A stretch of 64,000 nt of DNA from Actinopolymorpha pittospori (GCF_014873875.1 NZ_JADBEM010000001.1:992001-1056000); one strand, 5' to 3'; shown: positions 1 through 9,572, counted from the stretch's first letter. The notes: generated by a model from the sequence alone, not told the origin. Numbers and translations: made by a program.

Positions 1-112
1 TGGAACAGGAGCCGGTGGACACGGGATGTGGCCGGACAGGACGCGAAGGAAGAGGGCCCCGCCGTCCTCGGTGGTGAGGGACCAGGGTGGCGCGGTTGTC
101 GTCGATGCTGGG

Positions 113-3100
113 TTAGGTGAAGAGCCCACGAATATCTTCGGCTTCCAGGCTGGTGCCAAAGATGTTGCCGTCGTCCATGACGCTGGAGAACAGTTCGGCC
201 TTCTTCGCTTTCAGCGCCATTACCTTCTCCTCGATGGTGTCCTTGGCGATGAGGCGGTAGACCATGACGTTCTTGGTCTGCCCGATGCGGTGGATCCGGT
301 CGACCGCCTGCGCCTCTGTCGCAGGGTTCCACCACGGGTCGAGGAGGAAGCAGTAGTCCGCCTCGGTGAGGTTCAGCCCGACTCCACCCGCCTTGAGGCT
401 GATCAGAAAGACCGGGGCCGCACCGTCCTTGAAGCGCTTCAATACGGAAGCCCTGCTCCGGGTCCTTCCATCCAGGTAGCAATATTCCACACCCTCCGCG
501 TCCAGCCGCTCACGCAACTTGTGGAGAAATCCAGTGAACTGGCTGAACACAAGGGCGCGATGTCCACTTCCAGTCACATCACGAAGTTGCTCGAACAGTG
601 CATCGATCTTCACAGAGGGAATGTTCTGGTGCCGGTCGTCGACCAGTCCGGCATGGAGACTCAACTGCCGCAGTAACGTTAGCGAGCGAAGAATCGTGAA
701 CCGGTTCTTGTTCACGTCGTCGATCAAACCGAGAACCTTCTGTCGCTCCCGTTGCAAATGAACTTGATAGATTTTCCGATGTCGCGGATGCAGGTCCACT
801 GAGAGGACATGTTCCTGCTTGGCCGGGAGGTCAGCGACCACCTGTTCCTTGGTGCGGCGCTTAACAAGTGGTTTGATCCGCCGCCGCAACTGCGCGAGAA
901 GCTCGGTATTGCCCTGGGCTTCGATGGGGCGACTGTAGTAGTCGAGGAAACGAGACGGATTCGGAAACAATCCGGGTGCGGTGATCGACAGCAGGGACCA
1001 CAACTCCATCAGGTTGTTCTCCATCGGCGTACCGGTGATCGCCACCTTGAACGGCGCCGAAAGCCGCCGGGCGCACTGGTAGACCCTCGACTTGTGGTTC
1101 TTGACGACTTGGGCTTCGTCGAGGAACAGACCCGACCAGGCGACCTCGGAGTAGGCATCGAACTCGAGCCGTAGGAGCGTGTAGGAGGTGACTACCACAT
1201 CGGCACCCGTGATGATCTCGTCGAGGGCCTGACCGCGGCGCCGTTGCGTGTCGGAGATCGGCACCACCTTCAGTCCTGGCGCGAAGCGTTCGGATTCGGC
1301 TGCCCAGTTCGACACGACACTCGTCGGTGCGACGACCAGGAACGGTGGGAGGGCACGCTTGGCCCTTTTGGCATGGCAGATCAGCGCCAACGCTTGCAGG
1401 GTCTTGCCGAGCCCCATGTCGTCGGCAAGGATGCCGCCGAGCTGAAACTTCCACAAGAAGGCCAACCACCGGAATCCGTCCACTTGGTAAGGGCGCAGCT
1501 GCGCCGCCAGGGTGGCCGGTGGGTTCTTCGTGCCGACCGAGTCGATCGACAACAGACCGGCTACCTGCTGCTTCCATGCCTTCGCCTGGCGGTCGACCAC
1601 TCCCAAGTCGGCCAGCTCTTCCCATAGCCCGGCCTGGAACCGACTGATCTTGAGCGCTCCGTTGGGTGAGTCCTGCAAGGACTGTGCCTCTTCGATCAGC
1701 CTCCGCAGCGCCTGCAGGTCTGGCTTGTCCAAAGAGAAGTAGGCGCCGCTGGGGAGCAACAGGTACGACTGGCCGTTGCTGAGGGCGAAGAACACATCGG
1801 TGAACGGAACCTCCTGTCCCTCCACGTTGATCGTGATTCCGAGGTCGAACCAATCCGTTTCGTCCGCCACTTCGTCGGTCGACACGCCGATGCGCAGCGA
1901 GTCGCCCACTTCGCGGTAGTCGGCGGGCTCTCCGCTGACCTCGACAGCAACCCCAGGCTGGCCCGCTAGGAGCGGCAGCATCTCCGTGCTGAAACGCATG
2001 GTGTCGATTCCGCCGAACTCAGCATGCGGAGCCAGGGTTTGCTCCGAGGTGATCTGATCCGAATCGGGTTGAAGGAGCCCGAACTGGCCGAGCGGGAGGT
2101 CGATGTTGGCCAGGATGTCGCGCTCTTGGCCCAGATCCCGAAATGTCGCCTCTGACTCAACCGGCTGCAGTGGCACGTGTAGCCGTGCGTCACCAACCTC
2201 GTACGCCCATTCCCAGGCGATGTCGAGGGCGTGGTCAGGGCCGTAGGCGGCGCGAAGTAGCAGGGTGGGATCGGAGATCTCGGGTGGGGTGAAGGATCCG
2301 TCAGAGGAGATGAGCGTGGTCATGTGCCGCAGCCGCGGGTAGTACTCCTCACGAAACCGGGACTGGTCGGCGGTGGGAACTTCCAGATGCTGGCTCTCCA
2401 GCGCCATGCGCTGGAGCGGCGGTGGCGCCGACTTGGCAAGCTTGGCCAGCCGGAGGCGCCAGTGATCGGGACCGTCGCCGCTCTGCGTTTCGGTGTGGTC
2501 GACGTAGATGACGCCGTGGCCCTCGGTGCCGATGAATCGGATCGGCGTGGCGCCGATATCTGCCCCGTCGACGCGAATCACGGGGCTGATCACGAGCGAT
2601 TCAGACCCTTCACTGCGGGTGACGTCAAGGCATAACTCGCCGGTGACGTAGGGGTCAACAGCGCCGAGCCGCTTTCGTCCGTGAACCATCCGCAGGCCGA
2701 TCGCTTCGGCCTCGTCCAACATTGACCAGAGCTGACGGCTGTCGAACGCCGACAGGTCGATCGACTTTTCCTCACCGTAGGTGTAATGCACTGTGCTGGA
2801 GGACTGATAGAGAGCATAGAGCTCCTTCAGCAACTGCACGTGCGCGGCGGGGTATTCGGGGTAATAGTGCAGGGAACCCAGCTTGGTCCAGCTCAGCCCG
2901 CCGCTGACCCAGCCGTTTCTACCCGGTCTCACCAGCCGGGCATGGAGCCGCACGGCGGGCGCTGTTGGCGCCGCCGCGGCGGCCCGCATTTGCCTTGGGC
3001 GGCTGGGCACGGACAGGGTCAGTTCGATGGCTAGCGGCGTCGTACCTGGTGGACTCGCGTGGTCTACTGATGAGCGCTTGATCAGCGCTCCCAGGGATTG

Positions 3101-3454
3101 TTCCCATGGCTGGGGTTGTGAGTTCAGACCCAACAAGATCGGTGAACGCTCGGCGTCGATAGTCGTCAGCACCAACGCCACGACATGCTCACAGTTGAAT
3201 GCGGCCCGGCAGCTGCACTGGCCTAGCTCGAAGTCCATGGGCAATCTGTCGGAGGAAGAGAAGTGCGCCGTCGACGTGTGGGAGTCGCCGTTCCTGCTAT
3301 GCACAGTCCCGTGGAGCGCACCGTCCGAAGGATCCCACCGTAGCTCGGTGACCGCATGTTGCCGTGCGTGCTGCAAACCGGTGGCATATGCGGTGGCACC
3401 GACAGCTTGGAAGACGCTCTCGTGATCGACGGCGTTCAATGCTACAGGCAGCAT
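113..3454 (-). CDS. SWI2/SNF2 family DEAD/DEAH helicase with N-terminal SWIM zinc finger
   Basis: The 1113-residue protein is a nucleic-acid-dependent ATPase of the SNF2/RapA type, expected to remodel or translocate on DNA in the cytoplasm. A SWIM-type zinc finger lies near residues 78-95 (CSC then CEH). The helicase core fills the C-terminal half: Walker A ADDMGLGKT, Walker B LFLDEAQ, motif III ITGTP, and in the second lobe FSQFT, GGVGLNL and motif VI DRIHRIGQ. All key motifs are present and length is normal for bacterial SWIM-SNF2 proteins. The start is an ATG. The client process is unknown. The gene stands alone here; its 3' neighbour lies outside the window. Confidence 0.95.
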   Translation of the reverse strand: MLPVALNAVDHESVFQAVGATAYATGLQHARQHAVTELRWDPSDGALHGTVHSRNGDSHTSTAHFSSSDRLPMDFELGQCSCRAAFNCEHVVALVLTTIDAERSPILLGLNSQPQPWEQSLGALIKRSSVDHASPPGTTPLAIELTLSVPSRPRQMRAAAAAPTAPAVRLHARLVRPGRNGWVSGGLSWTKLGSLHYYPEYPAAHVQLLKELYALYQSSSTVHYTYGEEKSIDLSAFDSRQLWSMLDEAEAIGLRMVHGRKRLGAVDPYVTGELCLDVTRSEGSESLVISPVIRVDGADIGATPIRFIGTEGHGVIYVDHTETQSGDGPDHWRLRLAKLAKSAPPPLQRMALESQHLEVPTADQSRFREEYYPRLRHMTTLISSDGSFTPPEISDPTLLLRAAYGPDHALDIAWEWAYEVGDARLHVPLQPVESEATFRDLGQERDILANIDLPLGQFGLLQPDSDQITSEQTLAPHAEFGGIDTMRFSTEMLPLLAGQPGVAVEVSGEPADYREVGDSLRIGVSTDEVADETDWFDLGITINVEGQEVPFTDVFFALSNGQSYLLLPSGAYFSLDKPDLQALRRLIEEAQSLQDSPNGALKISRFQAGLWEELADLGVVDRQAKAWKQQVAGLLSIDSVGTKNPPATLAAQLRPYQVDGFRWLAFLWKFQLGGILADDMGLGKTLQALALICHAKRAKRALPPFLVVAPTSVVSNWAAESERFAPGLKVVPISDTQRRRGQALDEIITGADVVVTSYTLLRLEFDAYSEVAWSGLFLDEAQVVKNHKSRVYQCARRLSAPFKVAITGTPMENNLMELWSLLSITAPGLFPNPSRFLDYYSRPIEAQGNTELLAQLRRRIKPLVKRRTKEQVVADLPAKQEHVLSVDLHPRHRKIYQVHLQRERQKVLGLIDDVNKNRFTILRSLTLLRQLSLHAGLVDDRHQNIPSVKIDALFEQLRDVTGSGHRALVFSQFTGFLHKLRERLDAEGVEYCYLDGRTRSRASVLKRFKDGAAPVFLISLKAGGVGLNLTEADYCFLLDPWWNPATEAQAVDRIHRIGQTKNVMVYRLIAKDTIEEKVMALKAKKAELFSSVMDDGNIFGTSLEAEDIRGLFT

Positions 3455-4130
3455 GCGGAAAGGCTATCCGTTGCCGCCGACACGCTTCGAGCGACACACC
3501 TGCATTGCTGTTGATCATGTCTGGTGGGCGACAGGTCCAGAGTGGACCATTAGGTTCGGATGATCTTCGTCCGGCGAACTTGCGGACAGGTGGGCGGGGT
3601 GTTCGCGCAGATGGCTGTGGCGCTGCGTATCCGGCTGCCTTGACGTTGCGCGAGAGAGGCGCCCCTATGAGTGACTCACCTGCGGACGCCCACCTTGAGT
3701 GATCTGGAGGCGGGGCGCCCGGCCTCGCCGGCTATGGTCGCTCCGAGCTGACAACCCTGGCCCGCCCCTGCCACGCCGACCACGGCGCCTGGTGCCACAC
3801 CAAGGCAGGTCGGACACTCGACCACCTCGACCAGCAGCACGTCGCTCGCAGGCTGTCCGGTCACCCTTTGTAGGACCGCGGCCACGGCTCCGCTTCATAC
3901 GATGGAGAGCGGGAGCCACCTCCACGAACGAGCATGCTGCGCTCGACCGGAGTTAGCAGGCCGAGACGCGTGCCCGGTCCACGCCGCCCAGCGTCGGGAC
4001 GCCGCGGCCTGCCATGGCTGGGCTAGAGCCAACGCCGAGGGTCTGCCCCGCGATCGCAACGGCGAGTTGCGAGTTCCGACTACGTAGGGATTCGGTCCAG
4101 TTGGATGGTCGAGAGTCGGGAGGGAACACC
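3455..4130. other. intergenic region without recognised gene
   Basis: This 676-base stretch lies upstream of the SNF2 helicase and should hold its promoter. Open frames are present on both strands but none has a recognisable family, clear start signal or consistent coding pattern. One minus-strand frame at about 3676-3885 contains a CPTC pair but could not be assigned. Confidence 0.5.
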
Positions 4131-4415
4131 ATGGTGATCGTCGCCGGATAGATCTTCGTCGAGCCAACCCAGCGGGAGCACTCCCTCGCCGGCTGCGTCA
4201 CCGGCTTCGAGCAGGCACGCCGCGCACCGGGCGGCCTCGACTTCTCCATCACCGCCGTGATCGACCCAGGACGGATCAACATCTTCGAACGGTGGGACAG
4301 CCAGCAGGCCGTCACGACCTTCCGCGGCAGCGGCCCGAGCCAGGAGCAGAGCGCGGTGATGCTCGCGGCGTCGGTATCCGAGTACGCCGTCGCCGATGCC
4401 CGCTCACTGACCTGA
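4131..4415 (+). pseudogene. antibiotic biosynthesis monooxygenase-like gene with in-frame stop
   Basis: Reading from ATG 4131 gives MVIVAG, then a TAG at 4149-4151, then about 87 further codons in the same frame ending TGA at 4413-4415. The readthrough product has the pattern of the small ABM (quinol monooxygenase) ferredoxin-like dimeric proteins: FVEPTQR, a central FERW segment (beta-strand ERW, typical of ABM) and about 94 residues. A GGAGGG-like stretch precedes the ATG. A single base change would restore the gene, so this is a recent pseudogene or a sequencing error. Confidence 0.6.
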
Positions 4416-4503
4416 CGTGGGCCAGGCGGTTATCTCATCCGCGCAGCCGATCCCTATGAGAACCGATCGGGCGCCTTGCGGGGGCGCGACCTGGACGGGC
4501 GGT

Positions 4504-4932
4504 TCAGGTGAGCCGCTCAGGGAGGGGTGCCAGCGTGTAGTTGTCCCAGACGTACGCGTCCATGTGGTGCTGGTCGCCGGAGAGGTTGATGACGCGGTCG
4601 ACCTTGCCTTCGGTGTTGAAGTGCCATACCAGGGCCCAGGTGGTGTCGACTTTGCCTACGCCCTCGGTGGTCCAGCCGCGGTGGATGTCGACTACGTACT
4701 CCTCGTTGGCCTCCAGGAACAGCGGATCGGCTTGGAAGCCGGCCTTGGCGAGCTGCGTGAAGAAGGCCGCGACCTCCTCGACGCCACGCTTGATCCCTGA
4801 CAGCGCGTGGTGGCCCGGGATGGTCCACTCGATGTCGTCGGTGAGTACCTCGCGCATGGCCTCGAGGTCGTAGGTGGCGTAGGCGGCGAAGAACTTGTTG
4901 ATGGCGTCGATTTTCGAGGTCTTGTCGCTCAT
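4504..4932 (-). CDS. SnoaL-like / NTF2-fold protein
   Basis: The 142-residue product (start MSDKTSKID; ATG at 4932) matches the SnoaL/limonene-epoxide-hydrolase-like NTF2 fold: INKFFAAY helix, DDIEWTIPG strand, then a C-terminal WH...GKVDRV strand pair. Members are small cytoplasmic cyclases, isomerases or hydrolases on hydrophobic substrates; the reaction cannot be assigned from sequence. The start was taken at the second Met because a purine-rich GAGAGAAG stretch precedes it and homology begins there. The gene is divergent from the LysR regulator at 5036, its probable controller. Confidence 0.8.
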   Translation of the reverse strand: MSDKTSKIDAINKFFAAYATYDLEAMREVLTDDIEWTIPGHHALSGIKRGVEEVAAFFTQLAKAGFQADPLFLEANEEYVVDIHRGWTTEGVGKVDTTWALVWHFNTEGKVDRVINLSGDQHHMDAYVWDNYTLAPLPERLT

Positions 4933-5035
4933 GGTGTCGGCTTCTCTCGGTGGTTGCACTGCTTCCTGCTTGCGTGCTCAATCCTGGCGGGGCCCGCCGC
5001 GACCCGTCCAATACCTGGATCCATAACCTGTTGGC
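4933..5035. promoter_or_regulatory. divergent promoter/LysR operator region
   Basis: The 103 bases separate the SnoaL-like gene from the divergent LysR gene. LysR proteins usually repress themselves and control the divergent gene from such a spacer. No unambiguous T-N11-A palindrome was fixed, so this is positional inference. Confidence 0.4.
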
Positions 5036-5977
5036 ATGGATATCGATACGCGGCTGCTGCGCTACTTCGCGGCCGTTGCCGAGGAAGCGCACCTGACCCG
5101 GGCGGCGGAACGGCTGTTCATCTCCCAGCCGGCGTTGACCAAGCAGATCAAACAGCTGGAAGCCCAGCTGGGGGTCGAGCTGTTCACGCGCTCCCGGGCG
5201 GGCATGGCGCTCACTGAAGCCGGGCGGGCGCTGGCCGAGCGCGTGCCTGATGTCCTGGAGGAGTGGGACAGAACGTTGAGGGAGACCCGCGGCGTCTCCA
5301 GCCGTGCCTCCCATGTGCTGCGTGTCGGGTTCGTGGCCAGCGCTGCCAACGAGGACACCCAGGAGATCATCGGGTCGTTCGCTCGCCGCCGTCCCGGCTG
5401 GCGGGTGGAGATGCGGCAGACCGACTGGTCCGACCCCACTGCGGGACTGGCCGACGGACAGGTGGACGTGGCGCTACTGCGGTTACCGTTCCCAGGGCAG
5501 GACAAGCTTCGGGTGGAGGTGCTGATCACCGAGCCTCGCTGGGTGGGCATCCCTGCCTCCCACCCGCTCGCGGGGCTGGCCGAGATCCCGTTCCGGGAGC
5601 TGTGGGACGAGCCGTTCATCGCCACTCCGCCCGAGTCGGGCTGGTGGCGCGAGTACTGGCTGGCCACAGACGAGCGCGAAGGTCGTCCCGTCAGGATCGG
5701 TGCGATCGCCCGTAACCCGGATGAGTGGCTGACGGCCATTGCCAACGGTTACGGCGTCAGCCTCACCCCCCAGGCCACCGCGCGCTTCTACCAGCGGCCT
5801 GGAGTCACCTACCGTCCCGTCACCGGCGTCGGCCCCAGCCAGGTCGGAGTCGCGTGGGCCCCTGCCGGCGACGACGACGAGGCCGTCGGCGACTTCGTGC
5901 TCGCCTGCCTGCGCCATCGCACGTCCACCGCCGAACCCGGACATGGGAACACTGGCAAAGCGGTCGACGCCGGCTGA
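5036..5977 (+). CDS. LysR-family transcriptional regulator
   Basis: The 313-residue protein has the canonical N-terminal winged HTH (residues 1-60: LRYFAAVAEE, HLTRAAERL, SQPALTKQI, LEAQLGVELF) followed by a periplasmic-binding-like effector domain (residues 90-290). Length is standard. It is a DNA-binding homotetrameric activator/repressor acting with a small co-inducer. No strong Shine-Dalgarno precedes ATG 5036, so translation may be near-leaderless. Its divergent neighbour, the SnoaL-like gene, is the likely target. Confidence 0.93.
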   Translation: MDIDTRLLRYFAAVAEEAHLTRAAERLFISQPALTKQIKQLEAQLGVELFTRSRAGMALTEAGRALAERVPDVLEEWDRTLRETRGVSSRASHVLRVGFVASAANEDTQEIIGSFARRRPGWRVEMRQTDWSDPTAGLADGQVDVALLRLPFPGQDKLRVEVLITEPRWVGIPASHPLAGLAEIPFRELWDEPFIATPPESGWWREYWLATDEREGRPVRIGAIARNPDEWLTAIANGYGVSLTPQATARFYQRPGVTYRPVTGVGPSQVGVAWAPAGDDDEAVGDFVLACLRHRTSTAEPGHGNTGKAVDAG

Positions 5978-6210
5978 TCAGCCCCAAGGGATCGCCTGCT
6001 GATCACCAACGACCACCCCTTTGGATTCGACCGGATTAGAAGGGACCGACCTGCTGACCCTCGCCTGGAGCGGATCCGGAACGGTGTCCACCCGCGATCG
6101 GGGACGTAGGCGGAGCCGTGCATAGTTGCCCCTTCGCGACGGCCACCGCGCCACAGAGCGGCGCTGGCTTGTCACCGTCGGGCTGACACTGCGTCGCATG
6201 GGTGATTTAT

Positions 6211-6411
6211 CTAATAGATCGACTCGACCTCCACCATGGCGCCGCGATCATGAACGACGAGCTGGCTAGGACGCTCGGCACGCGCCAGCTTCCTGCCCTC
6301 TTCGACCGCCTCCCCCTTGGTTTCGAAGCGCTGGAGCAGCTCGTCGTTCCGGCTGAGCCTCCACTGGCCTCGCTCCGGCTGGACGCGGTAAACCGGCCGA
6401 GGATCGTCCAT
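6211..6411 (-). CDS. DUF2188-like small protein
   Basis: A 66-residue product beginning MDDPRPVYRV. It contains the DUF2188 pattern: a tryptophan-containing strand (GQWRLS), a helix with GEAVEEGRKLAR, then SQLVVHDRG. Such proteins are common small actinobacterial proteins of unknown function. A longer upstream reading exists in the same frame but belongs to decayed sequence, so the MDDP start is preferred. Confidence 0.7.
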   Translation of the reverse strand: MDDPRPVYRVQPERGQWRLSRNDELLQRFETKGEAVEEGRKLARAERPSQLVVHDRGAMVEVESIY

Positions 6412-6469
6412 GGGTAGTCCTCCATCTGCGCCCGAGCCTGTGTCGGGCGCTTCGTCCATCCTGGCCAGA

Positions 6470-6836
6470 TCAGCCCGCCAGATCGAGGTCAAGCGGCACC
6501 TCATCCGTGGCGACGTCCTGCACCCGGAGCATCCGCACCGGTGCCGCCATCGGCGACCCTGGTCGGTGGCGAAGTCGGCGCGGATCTCCACCCTGCGAGC
6601 AGCGCGACCTGGCGGTAGCCGGTCGGTTTGGATCGCTAGTTGACTGTGACTTTCGGCGGCCACGGGTGCCCGCCCATTCCGGACCATTTCGCGCGGTTTC
6701 CAGCACGTCGAACACGACCAGGTGGCTGGGCTGGGCGGCCGCGAGCTCGGTCGCCTGGCAGCGCTGAGCGTAGCGGTAATTGCAGAGCGTTGTTGAAGTC
6801 GAGCCGGCTGCGTGGCCACAGGGCGATCTGCCCGTC
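6470..6836 (-). pseudogene. decayed ATP-dependent DNA ligase (LigD/LigC-type), 3' half
   Basis: Pieces of one protein appear in order but in shifting minus-strand frames: DGQIALW and RLDFNNALQ (about 6836-6780), then RCQATELAAAQPSHLVVFDVLE, then VEIRADFATDQG, WRH and finally PVRMLRVQDVATDEVPL with a stop at 6470. These match the adenylation-domain motif DG-E/Q-I...LDF..LQ, the L-V-x-F-D strand and the C-terminal OB-fold end of actinobacterial ATP-dependent ligases. Several frameshifts and loss of the N-terminal lysine motif make it nonfunctional. Confidence 0.55.
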
Positions 6837-7028
6837 GTGCCTTTGTCGAGTGCTCGGGTCTGAGGCCCACCGCCCCTCCGAGCCTGCGAGGAAACCGGGC
6901 AGCCCAGACAGCCGACGTGCGCCCGACTCGCCCATCTGGTCGACCCTTCGGCGGACCACTGGCGACACCCTTGGGGGTGCGTAAGGTCCCCAGCGCCGGG
7001 GCCATCCGAGGAGGTATGTCCCAGCACC

Positions 7029-8597
7029 TCAACTGACGGTGGTGAGGTTGCCCATCATCGCCATGTCTTCGTGTTCGAGGTTGTGGCAGTGAAAGATGAA
7101 GCGCCCGGCATAGTCATTGAAGGTGACCAAGATCCTCGCTTGCTCTGCGGGGCGTAGGTCGATGGTGTCCTTGGGTCCGTGGTCGTAGGGGCCTGGTCCG
7201 CTGGTTCCTCGGGACAGCACGTGGAAGTGCCCGAGGTGCAGATGGATCGGGTGGTGGAAGTCTGAGGTCAGCTGCCAGGTCTCTGTGCTACCTAGTTTCG
7301 GCCGGGCCACGCTGATGTTCGGGTCGAATGGTTGGCCGTTGATGGTCCAGCCCGCCATGCCGTTGACCTTGTCGTGGCGGAAGTGGAGGGTACGGCTGGT
7401 GGCCGCGTCCTTTTCTTTGGGGATGGCGCTGCTGGTGAGTTCGTCAGGGATCCGGGTGTCGTCGGCTGTGCGATGGGTGATCGTGAAGCGCATGATGGGG
7501 ATCGTCGAGCCGTCGCCGAACTCGTTGCGCAGGGTGACCTGCTGCCCTGGGCGGTAGCGGCCGAAGTCCACCACCACGTCGAAGCGCTCGGCGGGTGCGA
7601 TCTCGATCGCATCGTGGGTGACGGGTCGCTGGAGGAGTCCGCCCTCGCTGCCGATCTGGATCAGGGCGTTCCCACCGGTTGGGGCGGGGTCGAGCACCAG
7701 GCGGTAGCGGCGGGCGTTGGAGGCGTTGAGCAGCCGAAGCCGGTGTCTGACCGCCGGCACGTTCGCGACTGGCCACGGTACGCCGTTCACCAGGATGACG
7801 TCACCGAGCACTCCGGATCCGTACGGCTCGTGGACCCCCGGTGTATGCAGGAGGGTCGGGTCGAGGCTGGGGTAGAGGAGCGTTCCGTCCGCCGCGAACG
7901 ATCGATCCGTGATCATGATCGGCAGGTCGTGCTTGCCCGAGGGAAGGCCGAGCCTTTGCTCGTCGGGGTCGTGGAGGATGTGGAACCCGGCGAGCCCGCG
8001 CCACACGCTCGGGCCGGTGAAGTCCATGCGGTGGTCGTGGTACCACAGCGTCGCCGCTGGCTGCCGCAGTGGGTAGACGTAGTCTCGCGTGCCATGGGCG
8101 ACGTTTCCGGCCATGTTGTTTGGTCCGGCCATGCCGGGGCGACGCATTGTGGCGGGCGGCCCGGCAGGGTAGAGCAGATCTGTGGGGTAGCCGTCGTGCT
8201 CTGCCGGTGTGTGCCCGCCGTGCAGGTGGACGACGACGGGAACGGGTAGTTGATTGCGGTGCCTGACCACGGTGCGTCGCCCGCTGGTCGACACGATGGT
8301 GGGCCCCGGGAAGATGCCGTTGTAGCCCCAGATCGGGGTTCGTACTCCTGGCAGTATTTCGGCGATCGACGCCTTCTGGATTACCTCGTAGTAGGCGCCG
8401 GTGGCGTCGCTGCTGGTGGGCCTCAGCACCGGAGGAACCCGAAAGGGAAGGGTGAACGGCCGCGGCAACGGCAGCTGGCTGGTCAGCAACTCTCCCGTCG
8501 ACGAAGAGCCGTGCACCCCGGATGCCAATGGAACTCCGACGACTGCGGCGGCACTGAGGCCGCCTAGCACACCAAGGAACGCCCGCCTGCTGACCAT
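7029..8597 (-). CDS. Tat-exported multicopper oxidase
   Basis: The 522-residue laccase-like oxidase starts at ATG 8597 with a twin-arginine signal (MVSRRAFLG, then a hydrophobic stretch and Ala-Ser cleavage region). All copper-binding segments are present: HLHGGH and YHDH in domain 1, HPIHLHLGHFH in domain 3 and the terminal HCHNLEHEDMAMM, giving type 1 and trinuclear sites. It should oxidise phenols or metal ions outside the membrane using O2. The start overlaps the stop of the upstream membrane-protein gene (TGATG), so the two are translationally coupled and probably controlled by the divergent MarR regulator. Confidence 0.93.
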   Translation of the reverse strand: MVSRRAFLGVLGGLSAAAVVGVPLASGVHGSSSTGELLTSQLPLPRPFTLPFRVPPVLRPTSSDATGAYYEVIQKASIAEILPGVRTPIWGYNGIFPGPTIVSTSGRRTVVRHRNQLPVPVVVHLHGGHTPAEHDGYPTDLLYPAGPPATMRRPGMAGPNNMAGNVAHGTRDYVYPLRQPAATLWYHDHRMDFTGPSVWRGLAGFHILHDPDEQRLGLPSGKHDLPIMITDRSFAADGTLLYPSLDPTLLHTPGVHEPYGSGVLGDVILVNGVPWPVANVPAVRHRLRLLNASNARRYRLVLDPAPTGGNALIQIGSEGGLLQRPVTHDAIEIAPAERFDVVVDFGRYRPGQQVTLRNEFGDGSTIPIMRFTITHRTADDTRIPDELTSSAIPKEKDAATSRTLHFRHDKVNGMAGWTINGQPFDPNISVARPKLGSTETWQLTSDFHHPIHLHLGHFHVLSRGTSGPGPYDHGPKDTIDLRPAEQARILVTFNDYAGRFIFHCHNLEHEDMAMMGNLTTVS

Positions 8598-9031
8598 CAC
8601 GAGCTGGCCGCTTCTTCGGCGAGGTTCGCGTCCTTGGGTGCGACCGCGGCGCCTGGTGCTCGGCTCGGCCCGTAGCGCCAAGCCCAGATCGCCAACCCCA
8701 CGGCGAGAGCGATGATTGACACACCGAGCGGTATGTGGATCGTCAGAACCCGGGCGAACCCGAGCGCGATCTGCAGGGCGATCAACCCGAACAAGCCCAG
8801 GCAGGCAAGGCACGGCCACAGCGGCCCGCGGCCAGGCCAACGCAACAGCACAGCGCACGCTCCCGCTGCGAGCACGGCGAATGCGGCGGTGGTCGCGTTG
8901 GCTCGATGGGTCTGCAGTGAGCCGAACGTTCCGGACAGGAACTGGCCAGCGAACACCGCCTGGTCGAACAGGAGTAACGCCGCGACGCTGATGACGATGC
9001 GGAACGGCCAGTGGGCCCATCCAGGCCCCAT
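8597..9031 (-). CDS. small four-helix membrane protein (DUF6220-like)
   Basis: From ATG 9031 the product is about 144 residues with four hydrophobic segments (roughly residues 8-28, 45-65, 70-92 and 98-118). A conserved-looking His precedes helix 2 (LQTHRAN) and another precedes helix 4 (TIHIPLG), a pattern seen in DUF6220 membrane proteins. A GTG at 9043 is an alternative start. Its stop overlaps the multicopper oxidase start, so it is the first gene of that operon. Function is unknown; a redox or haem-linked role is only speculation. Confidence 0.75.
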   Translation of the reverse strand: MGPGWAHWPFRIVISVAALLLFDQAVFAGQFLSGTFGSLQTHRANATTAAFAVLAAGACAVLLRWPGRGPLWPCLACLGLFGLIALQIALGFARVLTIHIPLGVSIIALAVGLAIWAWRYGPSRAPGAAVAPKDANLAEEAASS

Positions 9032-9072
9032 TGCTGCGATCACATCCGCGAGCGTAGCACGAGTACTCTCTG

Positions 9073-9093
9073 ATGAGACTTTCTCATTTGAGA
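9073..9093. promoter_or_regulatory. overlapping palindromes, probable MarR operator
   Basis: ATGAGA-CTT-TCTCAT (9073-9087) overlaps TCTCA-TT-TGAGA (9082-9093), and TGAGACTTTCT occurs twice (9074-9084 and 9089-9099). The site lies between the MarR gene and the divergent membrane-protein/oxidase operon, just upstream of the MarR start, a classic position for MarR autoregulation. Confidence 0.6.
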
Positions 9094-9110
9094 CTTTCTT
9101 GGCTGAAGAT

Positions 9111-9572
9111 ATGCTGGCGGACGTGACTGTTTCCCGCTCTGCCGGGGCCGAGATCGGCCTACTGCTACGCCTGGCGCACCAGCGCGCGGCCAAGGCGTTC
9201 ACCGAGGCGCTGCAGGCGCTCGATATCGAGGGACGCCATTACGGAGTGCTGACCACCTTGGCGCGTCTTGGTCCGGTGACGCAGGCGCGGCTGACCCAGG
9301 AGCTCAACAGCGACAAGTCCGCCATGCTGCGCACGGTGGACGAGCTCGAGCAGCGCGGGCTCACCGTCCGGCAGCCAGTGCCAGGGGACCGGCGCGCCCG
9401 AACGATCGCACTGACGGCCGAGGGAGAGAAGCGGTTCGCCGCGGCGAACAAGGTGGCCGAGCAGGTGACACAGCAGCTGTTCGGCTGCCTCACCAAGGCA
9501 GAGCAAGCCACCTTCCGCGACCTCCTGACCCGCTTCGTCAGGAACGGGTCCGAAGGATCGGGCCCGAGCTGA
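9111..9572 (+). CDS. MarR-family transcriptional regulator
   Basis: The 153-residue product (ATG 9111) has a MarR winged helix: dimerisation helix LLLRLAHQRAAKAF, helix-turn-helix LTQELNSDKSAMLRTVDELE and the wing with PGDRRARTIALTAEG. It is probably a cytoplasmic dimeric repressor that senses a small phenolic or oxidant. GAAG sits close to the ATG; GTG 9123 is an alternative start. It is divergent from the multicopper-oxidase operon across the palindromes at 9073-9093. Confidence 0.9.
   Translation: MLADVTVSRSAGAEIGLLLRLAHQRAAKAFTEALQALDIEGRHYGVLTTLARLGPVTQARLTQELNSDKSAMLRTVDELEQRGLTVRQPVPGDRRARTIALTAEGEKRFAAANKVAEQVTQQLFGCLTKAEQATFRDLLTRFVRNGSEGSGPS

Noticed and set aside
3676..3885. Minus-strand frame with ECPTCLGV, possible zinc protein
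   Set aside because: No start signal, no family and no second metal-binding pair.
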